From assembly GCF_015690345.1 (NCBI RefSeq), contig NZ_JADPUN010000437.1, positions 1-33,242 on the forward strand: a DNA stretch of 33,242 bases, given 5' to 3'. Both the position numbers and the translations under genes were made by a program. The stretch's first letter is position 1; every line of letters begins with the position of its first letter. This DNA comes from Plantactinospora alkalitolerans. GTDB taxonomy: Bacteria > Actinomycetota > Actinomycetes > Mycobacteriales > Micromonosporaceae. Of the stretch, positions 15,950-23,694 are shown piece by piece. The notes below the pieces were generated by a model. It was not told the DNA's origin. It saw only the letters and a list, made by a program, of their open reading frames with translations, and ran no database searches.

Positions 15950-15961
15950 GATAGCGCTCAC
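15950..15961. promoter_or_regulatory. Second LacI-type operator-like site
   Basis: GATAGCGCTCAC has an AGCGCT core, about 33 bp centre-to-centre from the first site, downstream of the predicted transcription start. Paired sites on the same face could support cooperative repression. Confidence 0.35.
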
Positions 15962-16014
15962 AAGAAATAACCCACACCTTGCCGCAGGTGGCAGCCATAC
16001 CGGGAGGATGCCTC

Positions 16015-17412
16015 ATGGCTAGATCCAGAGCGGTCAATGCCGGTCTGTTGTCGGCCGGCATTGCGCTGCTGGCGTCGGCGATGGTTGTCGTAGCGATGCC
16101 GGCTGCCGCGACCGCCGGCTGTTCGGTGAATTACACCGTCTCGTCGCAGTGGCAGGGTGGATTCCGCGCCAACGTCACGATCACCAACCCAGGCGAGCCG
16201 TTGACCAGTTGGACGTTGACGTGGTCGTACGGCGCCGGGCAGACGGTCACCCAGGCGTGGAACGCGACGGTAACCCAGAGCGGTTCGACGGTGACCGCGC
16301 GGAACATGAGGTACAACGGTTCCATTCCCACAAACGGCACGATGTCGTTCGGTTTCAACGGGACGTGGACTGCCAGCAACCCCGCGCCAACGGGTTTCTC
16401 CCTGAACGGCGTTGCCTGCACCGGTGACACGGCGCCGACCACCCCGCCGACGTCGGGTCCCACCACCGGTCCCACGACGGGCCCGACCACACCACCACCG
16501 GGCAACACCTGCCCACTGCCGTCGTCATACCGGTGGTCGTCAACGGGCCCGCTGGCCCAGCCGAAGCCGGGGTGGCTCTCCCTTAATCATTTCGCCGCCG
16601 TCCCGCACAACGGCCAGCACCTGGTCTACGCGTCGACCTTCTCGGGAACGTCGTACGGTTCGATGAACTTCAGCCCCTTCACGAACTGGTCGGAAATGGC
16701 CACGGCCAGCCAGAACGGGATGTCTTTCGCCGCCGTCGCGCCCACCCTGTTCTATTTCACCCCGCGCGACATCTGGGTGCTGGCCTATCAGTGGGGGCGG
16801 TGGCCCTTCCTCTACCGGACGTCGAGCGACCCGACCGACCCGAACGGCTGGGGGCCGGAGCAGCCGCTCTTCACCGGCAGCATCTCCGGTTCCGGCACCG
16901 GCCCGATCGACCAGACGCTCATCGCCGACGAGCGGAACATGTACCTCTTTTTCGCCGGTGACAACGGCCGGATCTACCGCTCCAGCATGCCGCTCGGGAA
17001 CTTCCCGGGCAGCTTCGGCTCCGACTACACCACGATCATGACCGACAAGCAGGTCAACCTCTTCGAGGCGGTGCAGGTCTACAAGCTCCGGGGCCAGCAC
17101 CGGTACCTCATGCTCGTCGAGGCGATCGGCGCGAATGGCCGGTACCTGCGCTCGTTCACGGCCACCAGCCTGGACGGCACCTGGACTCCGAACGCGACCA
17201 GCGAGAGCGACCCGTTCGCCGGCAAGGCCAACAGCGGCGCGGCCTGGACGAACGACGTCGGCCACGGCGAGTTGCTCCGCACCAGGGCCGACCAGACCAT
17301 GACCGTCGACCCCTGCAACCTGCAACTGCTCTACCAGGGACGAGAATCAAGGCCCGGCACTGCTTACGATCCGCTGCCGCACCGGCCGGGTCTGCTGAAC
17401 CTGCAACGCTGA
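16015..17412 (+). CDS. Secreted CBM2-GH62 alpha-L-arabinofuranosidase with altered general base
   Basis: 465 residues. GGGAGG seven bases upstream fixes ATG 16015. Order: signal peptide 1-34 (cleavage after AAATA); CBM2 about 35-137 ([53 protein letters not shown]); a Thr/Pro linker to about 164; and a GH62 domain ([64 protein letters not shown]). GH62 enzymes remove arabinofuranosyl side chains from arabinoxylan by inversion. The conserved LKDF motif, which carries the general-base Asp, reads LNHF here, so His192 occupies that place. Asp299 (GPIDQ) and the acid Glu351 (NLFEA) are kept. The enzyme may therefore be weakened or inactive while still binding polysaccharide through CBM2. Operator-like sites upstream suggest sugar-responsive control. 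Confidence 0.92.
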   Translation: MARSRAVNAGLLSAGIALLASAMVVVAMPAAATAGCSVNYTVSSQWQGGFRANVTITNPGEPLTSWTLTWSYGAGQTVTQAWNATVTQSGSTVTARNMRYNGSIPTNGTMSFGFNGTWTASNPAPTGFSLNGVACTGDTAPTTPPTSGPTTGPTTGPTTPPPGNTCPLPSSYRWSSTGPLAQPKPGWLSLNHFAAVPHNGQHLVYASTFSGTSYGSMNFSPFTNWSEMATASQNGMSFAAVAPTLFYFTPRDIWVLAYQWGRWPFLYRTSSDPTDPNGWGPEQPLFTGSISGSGTGPIDQTLIADERNMYLFFAGDNGRIYRSSMPLGNFPGSFGSDYTTIMTDKQVNLFEAVQVYKLRGQHRYLMLVEAIGANGRYLRSFTATSLDGTWTPNATSESDPFAGKANSGAAWTNDVGHGELLRTRADQTMTVDPCNLQLLYQGRESRPGTAYDPLPHRPGLLNLQR

Positions 17413-17457
17413 CGGCAACACCCTCCGGTGCCCCCGACGCGAGGCCGGATGGACCCG

Positions 17458-17494
17458 CGAGGGCGGGCTCGGCACAACGCCGGGCCCGCCCTCG
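17458..17494 (+). terminator. Strong stem-loop terminator after GH62
   Basis: CGAGGGCGGGC (17458-17468) pairs perfectly with GCCCGCCCTCG (17484-17494), an 11-bp GC-rich stem, 45 bp after the stop. It is followed by TTCTCC rather than a long T run. Confidence 0.7.
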
Positions 17495-17605
17495 TTCTCC
17501 GGGTCTGTCCGCACGACGAGGCGTACGGATCCGCACGGATTACCCTGAGCAGCCCACCTCCGGGATTGCAGCCCGAATCCGTCGACGGCCGAAGGTAGAT
17601 CCGCG

Positions 17606-17911
17606 CTAACGCAGCATCCGGCTGATGTCGGCGGCCAGCGTCACTGACGCGTCGATTTCCTCCTTGCGGATCGAGACGCTCTCCACGTTGAACCCGAGGG
17701 GGATCCCGATCCCACGGCAGAAGCCGGTGAGCTCACGCGCGTTGGCCTGGCACTGGCCCAGCGACTCGGTCAATGGGTCCGGAGCATGAACAAGCGCGTT
17801 CTCCAACCAGCGAGGCACAGCGACGCCGAGCCGGCGCAGGAACGCCAGCGTCTTCAACGACCCACACACCGACAACGTGAAGATCACCGGCTGCGGCTCC
17901 AACCCTGTGAG
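17606..17911 (-). pseudogene. Methylenetetrahydrofolate reductase-like protein, C-terminal fragment cut by IS
   Basis: About 100 codons on the minus strand: LTGLEPQPVIFTLSVCGSLK, TLAFLRRLGVAVPRWLENAL, GFCRGIGIPLGFNVESVSIR and a terminal ISRMLR, stop at 17606. I recognise this as the C-terminal part of methylenetetrahydrofolate-reductase-family proteins of the mycobacterial/actinobacterial type (one-carbon metabolism). The upstream part is missing: similarity stops at 17911, where the IS terminus TGCCGAAAA begins. The apparent start Met near 17926 belongs to the IS end. The DNA beyond the other IS end (19162 onward) does not continue the gene, so an adjacent deletion also occurred. Confidence 0.65.
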
Positions 17912-19161
17912 TGCCGAAAACCTCATCCGTCCTGGTCGCAGCCATCTAAATCATCGAGGTGGAAGGCTCCGCTGAAGACGTGGAGCCTCTCGGCTGGATC
18001 GCGACGGTTGTCTACGTCGAGAACTGCGCGACGATGGGGTGTGCTGTTCCGACTGGCCTACCTCGGCGTGACCAACACCCTCGCCCGGCTACGACTGCTA
18101 CCCATGAGCGACCACGACAAAGACGCCGAAATCCTCGCGCTCCGGCACCAGATCACGGTCCTCGAACGACAACTGCACGGCGACCGGGTCCAATTCACCT
18201 CGGCGGACCGGGCATGGTTGGCCGCCCTGCCGCACCCGTTGCCGCGAACCGCAATGAACCACCTGCGGCTACTGGTCAGCCCCGAGACGGTGCTGCGCTG
18301 GCACCGGGACCGGATCGCCCTCCGACACGCCAGACGTTCCCGCCCCCACCAAGTCGGGCGACCACGAACAGTCCGGTCCATCCGTCGGCTCGTCCTGCGC
18401 CTGGCCTCGGAGAACACCACCTGGGGATACCGCCGCACCACGGCGAACTGCTCGTCCTGGGCGTCAAGGCCGCCGCCTCCACCGTCTGGGAGATCCTGAA
18501 GGATGCCGGAATCGATCCGGCACCTCAGCGCACCAGCAGCACGTGGGCGGTGTTCCTACGATCCCAGGCGCAGGCCGTCATCGCCGCCGACTTCTTCGAA
18601 ACGACCACCCCGACCGGCACCCGCCTCTACGTCCTGGCGGTCATCGAACACGCCACCCGCCGCATCCGGATCCTCGGCGCCACCGCACATCCCACCGCAG
18701 CCCGGGTGACCCAGATCGCCCGGAATCTGGTCATGGACCTCGAAGACGCGGGCCGCCCGGTGAAATACCTGATCCGCGACCGGGACGGCAAATACCCAGC
18801 CCTGTTCGACCGGGTGCTCGCCGACGCCGACATCACCGTGGTGCACACAGGCGTCCGGATACCCCGGATGAACGCGATCATGGAACGCTGGATACGGACC
18901 TGCCGACGTGAACTCCTCGACCGGACACTGATCCTCAACCAGCGACATCTACTACACGCGCTCCGCGAGTACGAGGTCTTCTACAACGAACACAGGCCTC
19001 ATCAGGGCGTCGCCAACGCCCGGCCACTCGCCCCACTGCCCGAACCGATCACCGCCCCGGACCGGATCGCCCGCCTGAACATCCACCGACGTGACCGCCT
19101 CGCCGGCACCATCCACGAGTACGAACATGCCGCCTGACCTGCCTGGATGACATTTTCGGCA
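17912..19161 (+). mobile_element. IS481-like element of 1250 bp with frameshifted transposase
   Basis: The left end TGCCGAAAACCTCATCC (17912-17928) and the right end GGATGACATTTTCGGCA (19145-19161) are inverted repeats with two mismatches. The element separates a methylenetetrahydrofolate-reductase-like fragment from the VOC region. No target duplication was seen. A 3'-end remnant of a related element lies at 23612-23694. Confidence 0.75.
18041..19137 (+). pseudogene. Integrase-core transposase with one -1 frameshift
   Basis: GTG 18041 starts VLFRLAYLGVTNTLARLRL, then ILALRHQITVLERQLHGD and VSPETVLRWHRDRIALRHAR, up to NTTWGYRR. At 18436-18438 one base is missing, because the expected RRxHGELLVLG requires a single extra base. 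Reading resumes in the next frame: HGELLVLGVKAAASTVWEI, VIAADFFETTTPTG (Asp), YLIRDRDGKYPALFD (Asp), MNAIMERWIRTCRRELLDRT (Glu), [14 protein letters not shown] and HEYEHAA, stop at 19137. Relatives are single uninterrupted frames, so this is loss of function (or a sequencing slip) rather than programmed frameshifting. Confidence 0.8.
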
Positions 19162-19242
19162 GGTACAATGCCATTCCCGATTCGCATGGCTTTGTGGCGA
19201 GTCAGGCTATCCGTTCGTGTTGGCCAGACATCGCGGTCGGCG

Positions 19243-19359
19243 TCAGCATCTGCGCGCGACCAGGTATCCCTGCGGCGAACCCTCTCCCTCCTCGGCCGGA
19301 CGCCCGCCCCAGAACAGTCCTACCGCGAAGGCCAGGAAGACCAGCTCGCCGTGGTTCAT
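19243..19359 (-). CDS. Possible small single-pass membrane protein
   Basis: A 38-codon frame opens MNHGELVFLAFAVGLFWGG, with a short hydrophobic helix, then RPAEEGEGSPQGYLVARRC and a stop. Its start overlaps the proposed -35 of the divergent VOC gene. No good ribosome-binding site (only CCAAG) and no family are visible, so this may be chance. Confidence 0.22.
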   Translation of the reverse strand: MNHGELVFLAFAVGLFWGGRPAEEGEGSPQGYLVARRC

Positions 19360-19383
19360 CTTGGTGTTTGCTGGGCATAGGGT
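19355..19383 (+). promoter_or_regulatory. Possible promoter for a leaderless VOC transcript
   Basis: TTCATC (19355-19360), a 17-bp spacer and TAGGGT (19378-19383) end seven bases before the ATG at 19391. Transcription would begin at or beside the start codon. The lack of a ribosome-binding site before this ATG fits a leaderless mRNA, common in actinomycetes. The -35 is poor. Confidence 0.35.
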
Positions 19384-19390
19384 CGGCGGC

Positions 19391-20128
19391 ATGGCGCTGC
19401 GACTTGTTCAGGCGAATTTCAAGGCTCGGGATGACTCGGCGCTTGGCCGGTTCTGGGCGGAGGCGCTCGGTTGGGTTTCCCGCTCGGGTCCCGGTGCGAC
19501 CAGCGCTGCACCCGCGGGCTTCGTCTGGACGGACCCCGACGCTCCGGTCTGCGTCGATGTCATAGCCATCCCGGACCCCGAAACGGTGAAGTATCGCGTG
19601 CACCTCGAACTCGCCACCACCTCTGCGGCCCATCAGACGGAGTTGGTCGCTCGCCTGAAGGATCTCGGTGCGACGCCCGCCGATGTGGGCCAGGGCGACG
19701 TCCCGTGGACGGTGCTGGCCGACCCGGAGGGCAACGTGTTCTGTGTGCTGGAGCCTCGAGAGATCTACCGGGACACCGGGCCGATCGCTGCGGTGGTGCT
19801 CGACTGCACGGACCCGCGGGCCATGGCCCACTTCTGGGGCGAGGCGATGGACTGGACCCTGCACGAGGTAACCGACGATCATGCGCTGCTGCGCTCCGCG
19901 AAGGGTGTCGGGCCGTATCTTGAGTTCCTCCGCACGCCCCACCTGAAGGACATACGGCACCGCGTCCATCTCGACGTGGTGCCGTATCCCGGTGACGATC
20001 AAGCGGCGGAGGTGGCCCGGCTGCAGACCCTCGGCGCGACGCCCGCCGACGTCGGCCAAGGCGACGTCCCGTGGATCGTCCTCGCCGACCCCGAGGGCAA
20101 CGAATTCTGCGTCCTCGCTCCGGCCTGA
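19391..20128 (+). CDS. VOC family protein with two tandem glyoxalase-like domains
   Basis: 245 residues. The first domain (about 1-120) runs ALRLVQANFKARDDSALGRF to VLADPEGNVFCVLEP. The second (about 125-245) runs AAVVLDCTDPRAMAHFWGEA to VLADPEGNEFCVLAPA. Each has the VOC ending DPEGNxFCVL, of the glyoxalase-6-like subgroup, where the Glu is a typical metal ligand. The two domains share LGATPADVGQGDVPW exactly, so they came from an internal duplication that is still very similar at this point. The substrate is unknown; relatives include resistance and dioxygenase-like proteins, and many are uncharacterised. It stands alone between two IS remnants. Confidence 0.85.
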   Translation: MALRLVQANFKARDDSALGRFWAEALGWVSRSGPGATSAAPAGFVWTDPDAPVCVDVIAIPDPETVKYRVHLELATTSAAHQTELVARLKDLGATPADVGQGDVPWTVLADPEGNVFCVLEPREIYRDTGPIAAVVLDCTDPRAMAHFWGEAMDWTLHEVTDDHALLRSAKGVGPYLEFLRTPHLKDIRHRVHLDVVPYPGDDQAAEVARLQTLGATPADVGQGDVPWIVLADPEGNEFCVLAPA

Positions 20129-20304
20129 CGCGGAGCCTCCCCCGCCCGCGTGCCGGACAAGCGGCAAAGCCGCTCGGCGTACTACTCGATCTCCCGACGC
20201 TAGGAGCATGGGCGATTGGTTGCGAGAAAACCCACCGAATAGTCCCTGGGCAATGCGTCCACCAAGCCACTCCCACCCTGTACGACCCTGTTGCCTAATT
20301 CTGG

Positions 20305-21325
20305 TTAGGCGGCGAGGGCGAGTTGTGCGGGGTGGGTGGTTCGGGTTCGTTGTAGAGGTGTGCCGGTCCACCAGGCGTTGAGGCGGTTGAGGTTGATGGC
20401 GGTGGCGGCGAAGACGTGCTTGAGGTGGACCTTGCCGAAACCGGTGTAGCGGGCTTTGCGGATTCCGGTGAGCGCGATGGTTTGGCTGATGGTGCCTTCG
20501 ATGCCGGCGCGGGCGCGGTAGCTGGCTTTCCAGTCGTCGGTGGTCTGCTCGGTGTGGGCTTTTCGTAGGGCCTCGTGGAGGTGTCGGGGGCGGAGGGTGA
20601 GTTGGCGGCGGCGTTGCTTCGAGGTGGTGCACTGTGTGCGGACCGGGCAGGGGATGCAGGTGCTGGCGGGGAAGGTGACCACGATGACGTCCTCGCCGGC
20701 GTAGCGGGTTTCGTTCCACATGGTCGAGACAGCCCGCTGCGGGCAGATGGCGTGTTTGTGGTCGAAGTCGATGGTGAAGGCGTCGCGGGCGAAGCCGGTC
20801 TTGGCGCGGGCTTGGTGGGAGTGGTCAGCCCGGACCGGGGTCACCAGCCGCACCCCGTGTTCCGTGTGGCAGGTGAGGATGTGCGGGGCGGAGGCGTAGC
20901 CGGCGTCCATCAGATGCTCGGCGGGTAGTAGCTCCCGCTCTGCAAGGTCGCGGTGGATCGGCAGGGTCATCGTGGAGTCCGCGACGGCGGCGTGGGTGGT
21001 GACCACATTGGTGATCAGGTTCGGTGGTTGGCCATTGTCGTCACCGCTGTCGCTGGGGATGTTGTCGCAGGTCTCGCTGATATGAATCTTGTAGCCCGAT
21101 CAGCCGTGACCGCGATTCTCGCTGTGCCGGGCGTCGGTGTCGTACGGAGAGACGAGCACCGTTCTGCCTGGCGGGAGCCCGTGTGTGGTGGTGTCCCGCC
21201 AGATCACCCCCGGCCCGTTCTCGTCGCGGACGTACTGCTGCACCCACACCCGGCGCAGGACCTCGACCGCCGGGATCTGCCACAGCCAGTCCGGGGTTCG
21301 TTTCCCGCCGAGGGCCCGTAGTAGC
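20305..21325 (-). pseudogene. IS1182-family transposase, nonsense-mutated and 5'-truncated by IS
   Basis: The minus-strand frame enters at the IS end (21325) with RTPDWLWQIPAVEVLRRVWV, then WRDTTTHGLPPG and LVSPYDTDARHSENRGHG. An in-frame TGA (21102-21100) follows, where relatives have Trp before TGYK. The frame continues SGYKIHISETCDNIPSD, PNLITNVVTTHAAVADS, PAEHLMDAGYASAPHIL, PCPVRTQCTTSKQRRRQL and YRARAGIEGTISQTIALTG, to the stop at 20305. The N-terminal part is absent and is not found beyond the IS at 22517. Confidence 0.8.
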
Positions 21326-22516
21326 CTATACCGTTCGAGAACGCGGCTTCGGCTACGCGGCCTGCTCGTACTCGTTGATCAACCCGTGGACCACCTTCCT
21401 GCGCCGTACCCGCACCGCACCGCACCCAAATCAGCAACCATCGCCGGAAGCCTGTCCCGCTCAGGTGGGCGTTGCCCGCGGGCCTGGTGCGGCCGATGCC
21501 CGTTATAGTGCGCCAGATACTCGTGCAGCACGGCGAGTAGCTGCCGCGTGTTGTAGATCAGGAGCCGGTCCAGGCATTCTCGCCGGACCGTACGCACCCA
21601 GCGCTCCGCGAACGCGTTCGCACGGGGCGCCTGTGGCGGCGTCCGGAGCACCTCAATACCCCCGGCCCGGAACACGGTGTCCAACATCGCGGTGTACTTG
21701 GCGTCCCGGTCCCGGATCAGGAAACGGAACCGGTTGGCCCGTTCCCCCAGGTCCAGCATCAGGTTGCGGGCCTGCTGCGTCACCCACTCACCGGTCGGAT
21801 TCGTGGTGGCGCCCAGCAGGTGGACTCGCCGGGTGGCGACCTCCATGAGGAACAGTACATAGACGCGGGTCATGCCGATGGTGTCTACATGCAGGAAATC
21901 GCAGGACAGGATGCCTTTGGCCTGCGCGGTGAGGAACTCGGTCCAGGCCGGTCCCGCCCATCGCGGCGCCGGGCCGGCACCAGCCCTGGTCAGGATCGCC
22001 CAGACCGTGCTGGCCGCGAGTCGGTAGCCCAGGCCGGCCAACTCGCCCTGGATACGCCGACAACCCCAGGTCGGGTTGTCCCGGGCCAGCCGCAGCACCA
22101 ACTGGCGCACCTCGGCCGTGACCGGTGGACGACCCGCACGCCGCCTCGGATAGGTCCACCGCCGCGCGATCAGGTTGCGATGCCAACGCAACAAGGTGGC
22201 CGGGGTGACGAAGAACGCTGGCCACCGCGTCCGCGGCGGCAGCCTCGACAGCCCGGCCAGCACCACCCGGTCGGCCGGTTCCAGATCCAGCCGGCGCACC
22301 TGCCGACGGAGTACCGCGACCTGGTGCCGCAACACGAGCACCTCGACCGCGTTGGCGTGCCCACCGCGAGCCAACAGGATCACCAACCGCAGTGCCTGCC
22401 GAAGAATCAGGTAGCCGAACGACAGGATCATGACCGGCAGCATGACACCACTCGTCGATCCCACGATGGACAAAGTCCCACGTCAGCGCCCGTGGCCGAG
22501 TTTCCGAACGGTACAG
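21326..22516 (-). mobile_element. Intact 1191-bp IS, copy 2
   Basis: This is the second copy of the element at 6010-7200, in the same orientation, 15316 bp away. The left terminus is CTATACCGTTCG (the third base differs from copy 1) and the right terminus CGAACGGTACAG ends at 22516. It joins a broken IS1182 transposase on its left to a broken integrase on its right, so DNA was lost at insertion or afterwards. Confidence 0.85.
21379..22473 (-). CDS. Integrase-core (rve) transposase, identical in protein to 6063-7157
   Basis: The 364-residue product has the same sequence as the first copy, including the altered C-terminus caused by three GCACC units (21412-21426). The single coding difference I see, at 22206, is silent. 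The DDE residues lie in [21 protein letters not shown] and NAFAERWVRT. Because both copies carry the changed tail, it was present before the element copied itself. A recombination-made second copy is the other explanation. Confidence 0.85.
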   Translation of the reverse strand: MSIVGSTSGVMLPVMILSFGYLILRQALRLVILLARGGHANAVEVLVLRHQVAVLRRQVRRLDLEPADRVVLAGLSRLPPRTRWPAFFVTPATLLRWHRNLIARRWTYPRRRAGRPPVTAEVRQLVLRLARDNPTWGCRRIQGELAGLGYRLAASTVWAILTRAGAGPAPRWAGPAWTEFLTAQAKGILSCDFLHVDTIGMTRVYVLFLMEVATRRVHLLGATTNPTGEWVTQQARNLMLDLGERANRFRFLIRDRDAKYTAMLDTVFRAGGIEVLRTPPQAPRANAFAERWVRTVRRECLDRLLIYNTRQLLAVLHEYLAHYNGHRPHQARGQRPPERDRLPAMVADLGAVRCGYGAGRWSTG

Positions 22517-22952
22517 GTTCTTCCGACAACCGTGGACCAATAGCGACGCCGGCTATCGGATGGTCGTGTTGCCCCGGTTCGCGGTCGGCATGCTCCTGGC
22601 CCGCAATCTCGTCGCTGCCGACAACCCACATGATGCGATCTTCGCCTCCCGACGCGGCACATGGCTGTCACCCAACAACGTCCGTCGTCAGTGGCGCCAA
22701 GCCCGTGCCGACACCGACCTCGCCTGGGTCACCCCACACACCTTCCGCAAGACCGTCGCCACCCTCATCAAGGACGAGGCGGACACCAAGAGCGCGTCGG
22801 CGCAGCTTGGACACTCCAGCGAAGAGGTCACCGACACCTACTACATCGCCAAGCCGGTTCAAGCCCCGGACGTCTCCGAGATCCTTGAACGCCTCGGCAC
22901 CGGCCCTGACGGCGCCCCCGAAGCTGTAGGGAGCAACGATGCACACGGATGA
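22517..22952 (+). pseudogene. Tyrosine recombinase (phage/AICE-type integrase), C-terminal fragment
   Basis: The frame is open from the IS edge: MVVLPRFAVGMLLARN, FASRRGTWLSPNNVRRQWRQ, WVTPHTFRKTVATLIKDE, SASAQLGHSSEEVTDTYYIA, ending at 22952. HTFR (HxxR), LGHSS and the Tyr of TDTYY are the C-terminal catalytic boxes of tyrosine recombinases. The N-terminal DNA-binding half and the first catalytic Arg are missing, removed at the IS junction. The gene's 3' end lies 111 bp from the tRNA-derived repeat at 23064, the usual int-att arrangement of actinomycete integrative elements. It therefore probably belonged to an element extending leftward from that att site. Confidence 0.8.
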
Positions 22953-23023
22953 CGAACCTGGTTGCCGAGACCCATAAATGGGGGGTTTTCGGGGGGAGGT
23001 TCAAAACTCCATAGACAAATATT

Positions 23024-23061
23024 AAAGCCCTGACCAGCGTTTCTGCTGGTCAGGGCTTTTT
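23024..23061. terminator. Perfect 15-bp stem terminator, usable on both strands
   Basis: AAAGCCCTGACCAGC (23024-23038) and GCTGGTCAGGGCTTT (23045-23059) pair completely with a 6-base loop, followed by TT. It would end the integrase transcript on the plus strand. On the minus strand it sits 3' of the partial tRNA-Pro, so it may be the ancestral tRNA-Pro terminator. Confidence 0.75.
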
Positions 23062-23063
23062 GT

Positions 23064-23109
23064 CTGTCGGGACGGCCGGATTCGAACCGACGACCCCTTG
23101 ACCCCCAGT
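23064..23109 (-). repeat. attL-like direct repeat (partial tRNA-Pro 3' half)
   Basis: 46 bp identical to 28689-28734. It covers the tRNA from the anticodon loop through the T arm and acceptor 3' strand. The 5' half is replaced by unrelated DNA from 23110, so this is an attachment-site copy and not a tRNA gene. Confidence 0.8.
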
Positions 23110-23218
23110 AGTCCGGTGGCCCAGCGGCATGCTCACGCACGTTTGCCCAGGTCACCCAAAGCATAAACCGGCCGAGTAAAGGAGTCGTACGCCGACGGCT
23201 CCGGGCGGCCCGTCCGGC

Positions 23219-23562
23219 TCAGGAGGCCGGCCGCGCCAGCGACGCAGCGGCACGCCGGGCAGCGTCCAGATGCCACACCAACTCGCCGAGCTGATCGGGC
23301 GCGACGGAGCCCCGATGCGCCGCTACCCACTCCTCGATAATCTGCCGCATCAGCGTCGAAGCGCCGACGCCCCGAGCCACCGCGGCTGCCTCGATCTCCG
23401 CCTGGATATCCATGTCGGTACGCAGCGCGGTCACCATCTTCGCCGGCCGGCGCTCCCGCACCACCTCAGCCTGATCGAACACATGTCCGAGGTCGTGGTC
23501 CATCGCGTACGCGCGGCCTCCTCCGCGGTCATGCCAGCCAATCCTTCCCGCGGCTCGTTCAT
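23219..23562 (-). pseudogene. Ribbon-helix-helix (CopG/antitoxin-like) protein, frameshifted near N-terminus
   Basis: ATG 23562 follows GGAGGAAG and opens MNEPREGLAGMTAEEAAR. About 17 codons in (near 23509-23514) the frame must shift by one base to continue as YAMDHDLGHVFDQAEVVRER, VTALRTDMDIQAEIEAAAVA and GASTLMRQIIEEWVAAHR, stop at 23219. The middle part has the look of a ribbon-helix-helix DNA-binding domain (strand VTALRT, then two helices), as in CopG-type antitoxins. An internal ATG at 23503 could still start a 95-residue protein, but without a ribosome-binding site. No toxin partner is next to it. Confidence 0.5.
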
Positions 23563-23611
23563 GACGTGTACTTCCTCCACATCGCCCGCTCACTCATGCT
23601 TGCGTCCCGCG

Positions 23612-23694
23612 CCCCGACGATCGTCCATCACCTCGGCGGGCTGCTCCACGAGTACAAACACACCGCTTGAACTGCCCGGATAGGATTTTCGGCA
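23612..23694 (+). pseudogene. 3'-end remnant of an IS481-like element
   Basis: The plus strand encodes HHLGGLLHEYKHTA and a stop, like the tail HEYEHAA of 18041-19137. This is followed by CTGCCCGGATAGGATTTTC and GGCA, matching that element's right terminus. Nothing else of the IS is left. The terminus lies against the integrase fragment at 23695. Confidence 0.6.

Noticed and set aside
15747-16061. Cys-containing minus-strand frame upstream of GH62
   Set aside because: It crosses the GH62 promoter and signal-peptide region, has no ribosome-binding site and no recognisable fold; CxxC spacing looks accidental.
18041-19137. Programmed -1 frameshift making an OrfAB-type transposase
   Set aside because: No slippery run at 18436, and the relatives I recall are single uninterrupted frames; a one-base loss is simpler.
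19202-20719. 505-codon minus-strand frame opposite the VOC gene and IS1182
   Set aside because: The VOC gene on the other strand has a clear family; this frame is low-complexity His/Pro/Arg-rich in its first part.
6010-22516. A proper composite transposon
   Set aside because: No matching target duplication is seen at the outer ends (TGGTC left, GTTCT right), so transposition as a unit is not supported.
23064-23109. Second tRNA-Pro gene
   Set aside because: Only the 3' half matches; the 5' acceptor strand and D arm are replaced by unrelated DNA, so it is an attachment-site duplicate.
23219-23562. Complete toxin-antitoxin operon
   Set aside because: Only a ribbon-helix-helix antitoxin-like protein is visible; the neighbouring frames are an IS remnant and integrase debris, not a toxin.
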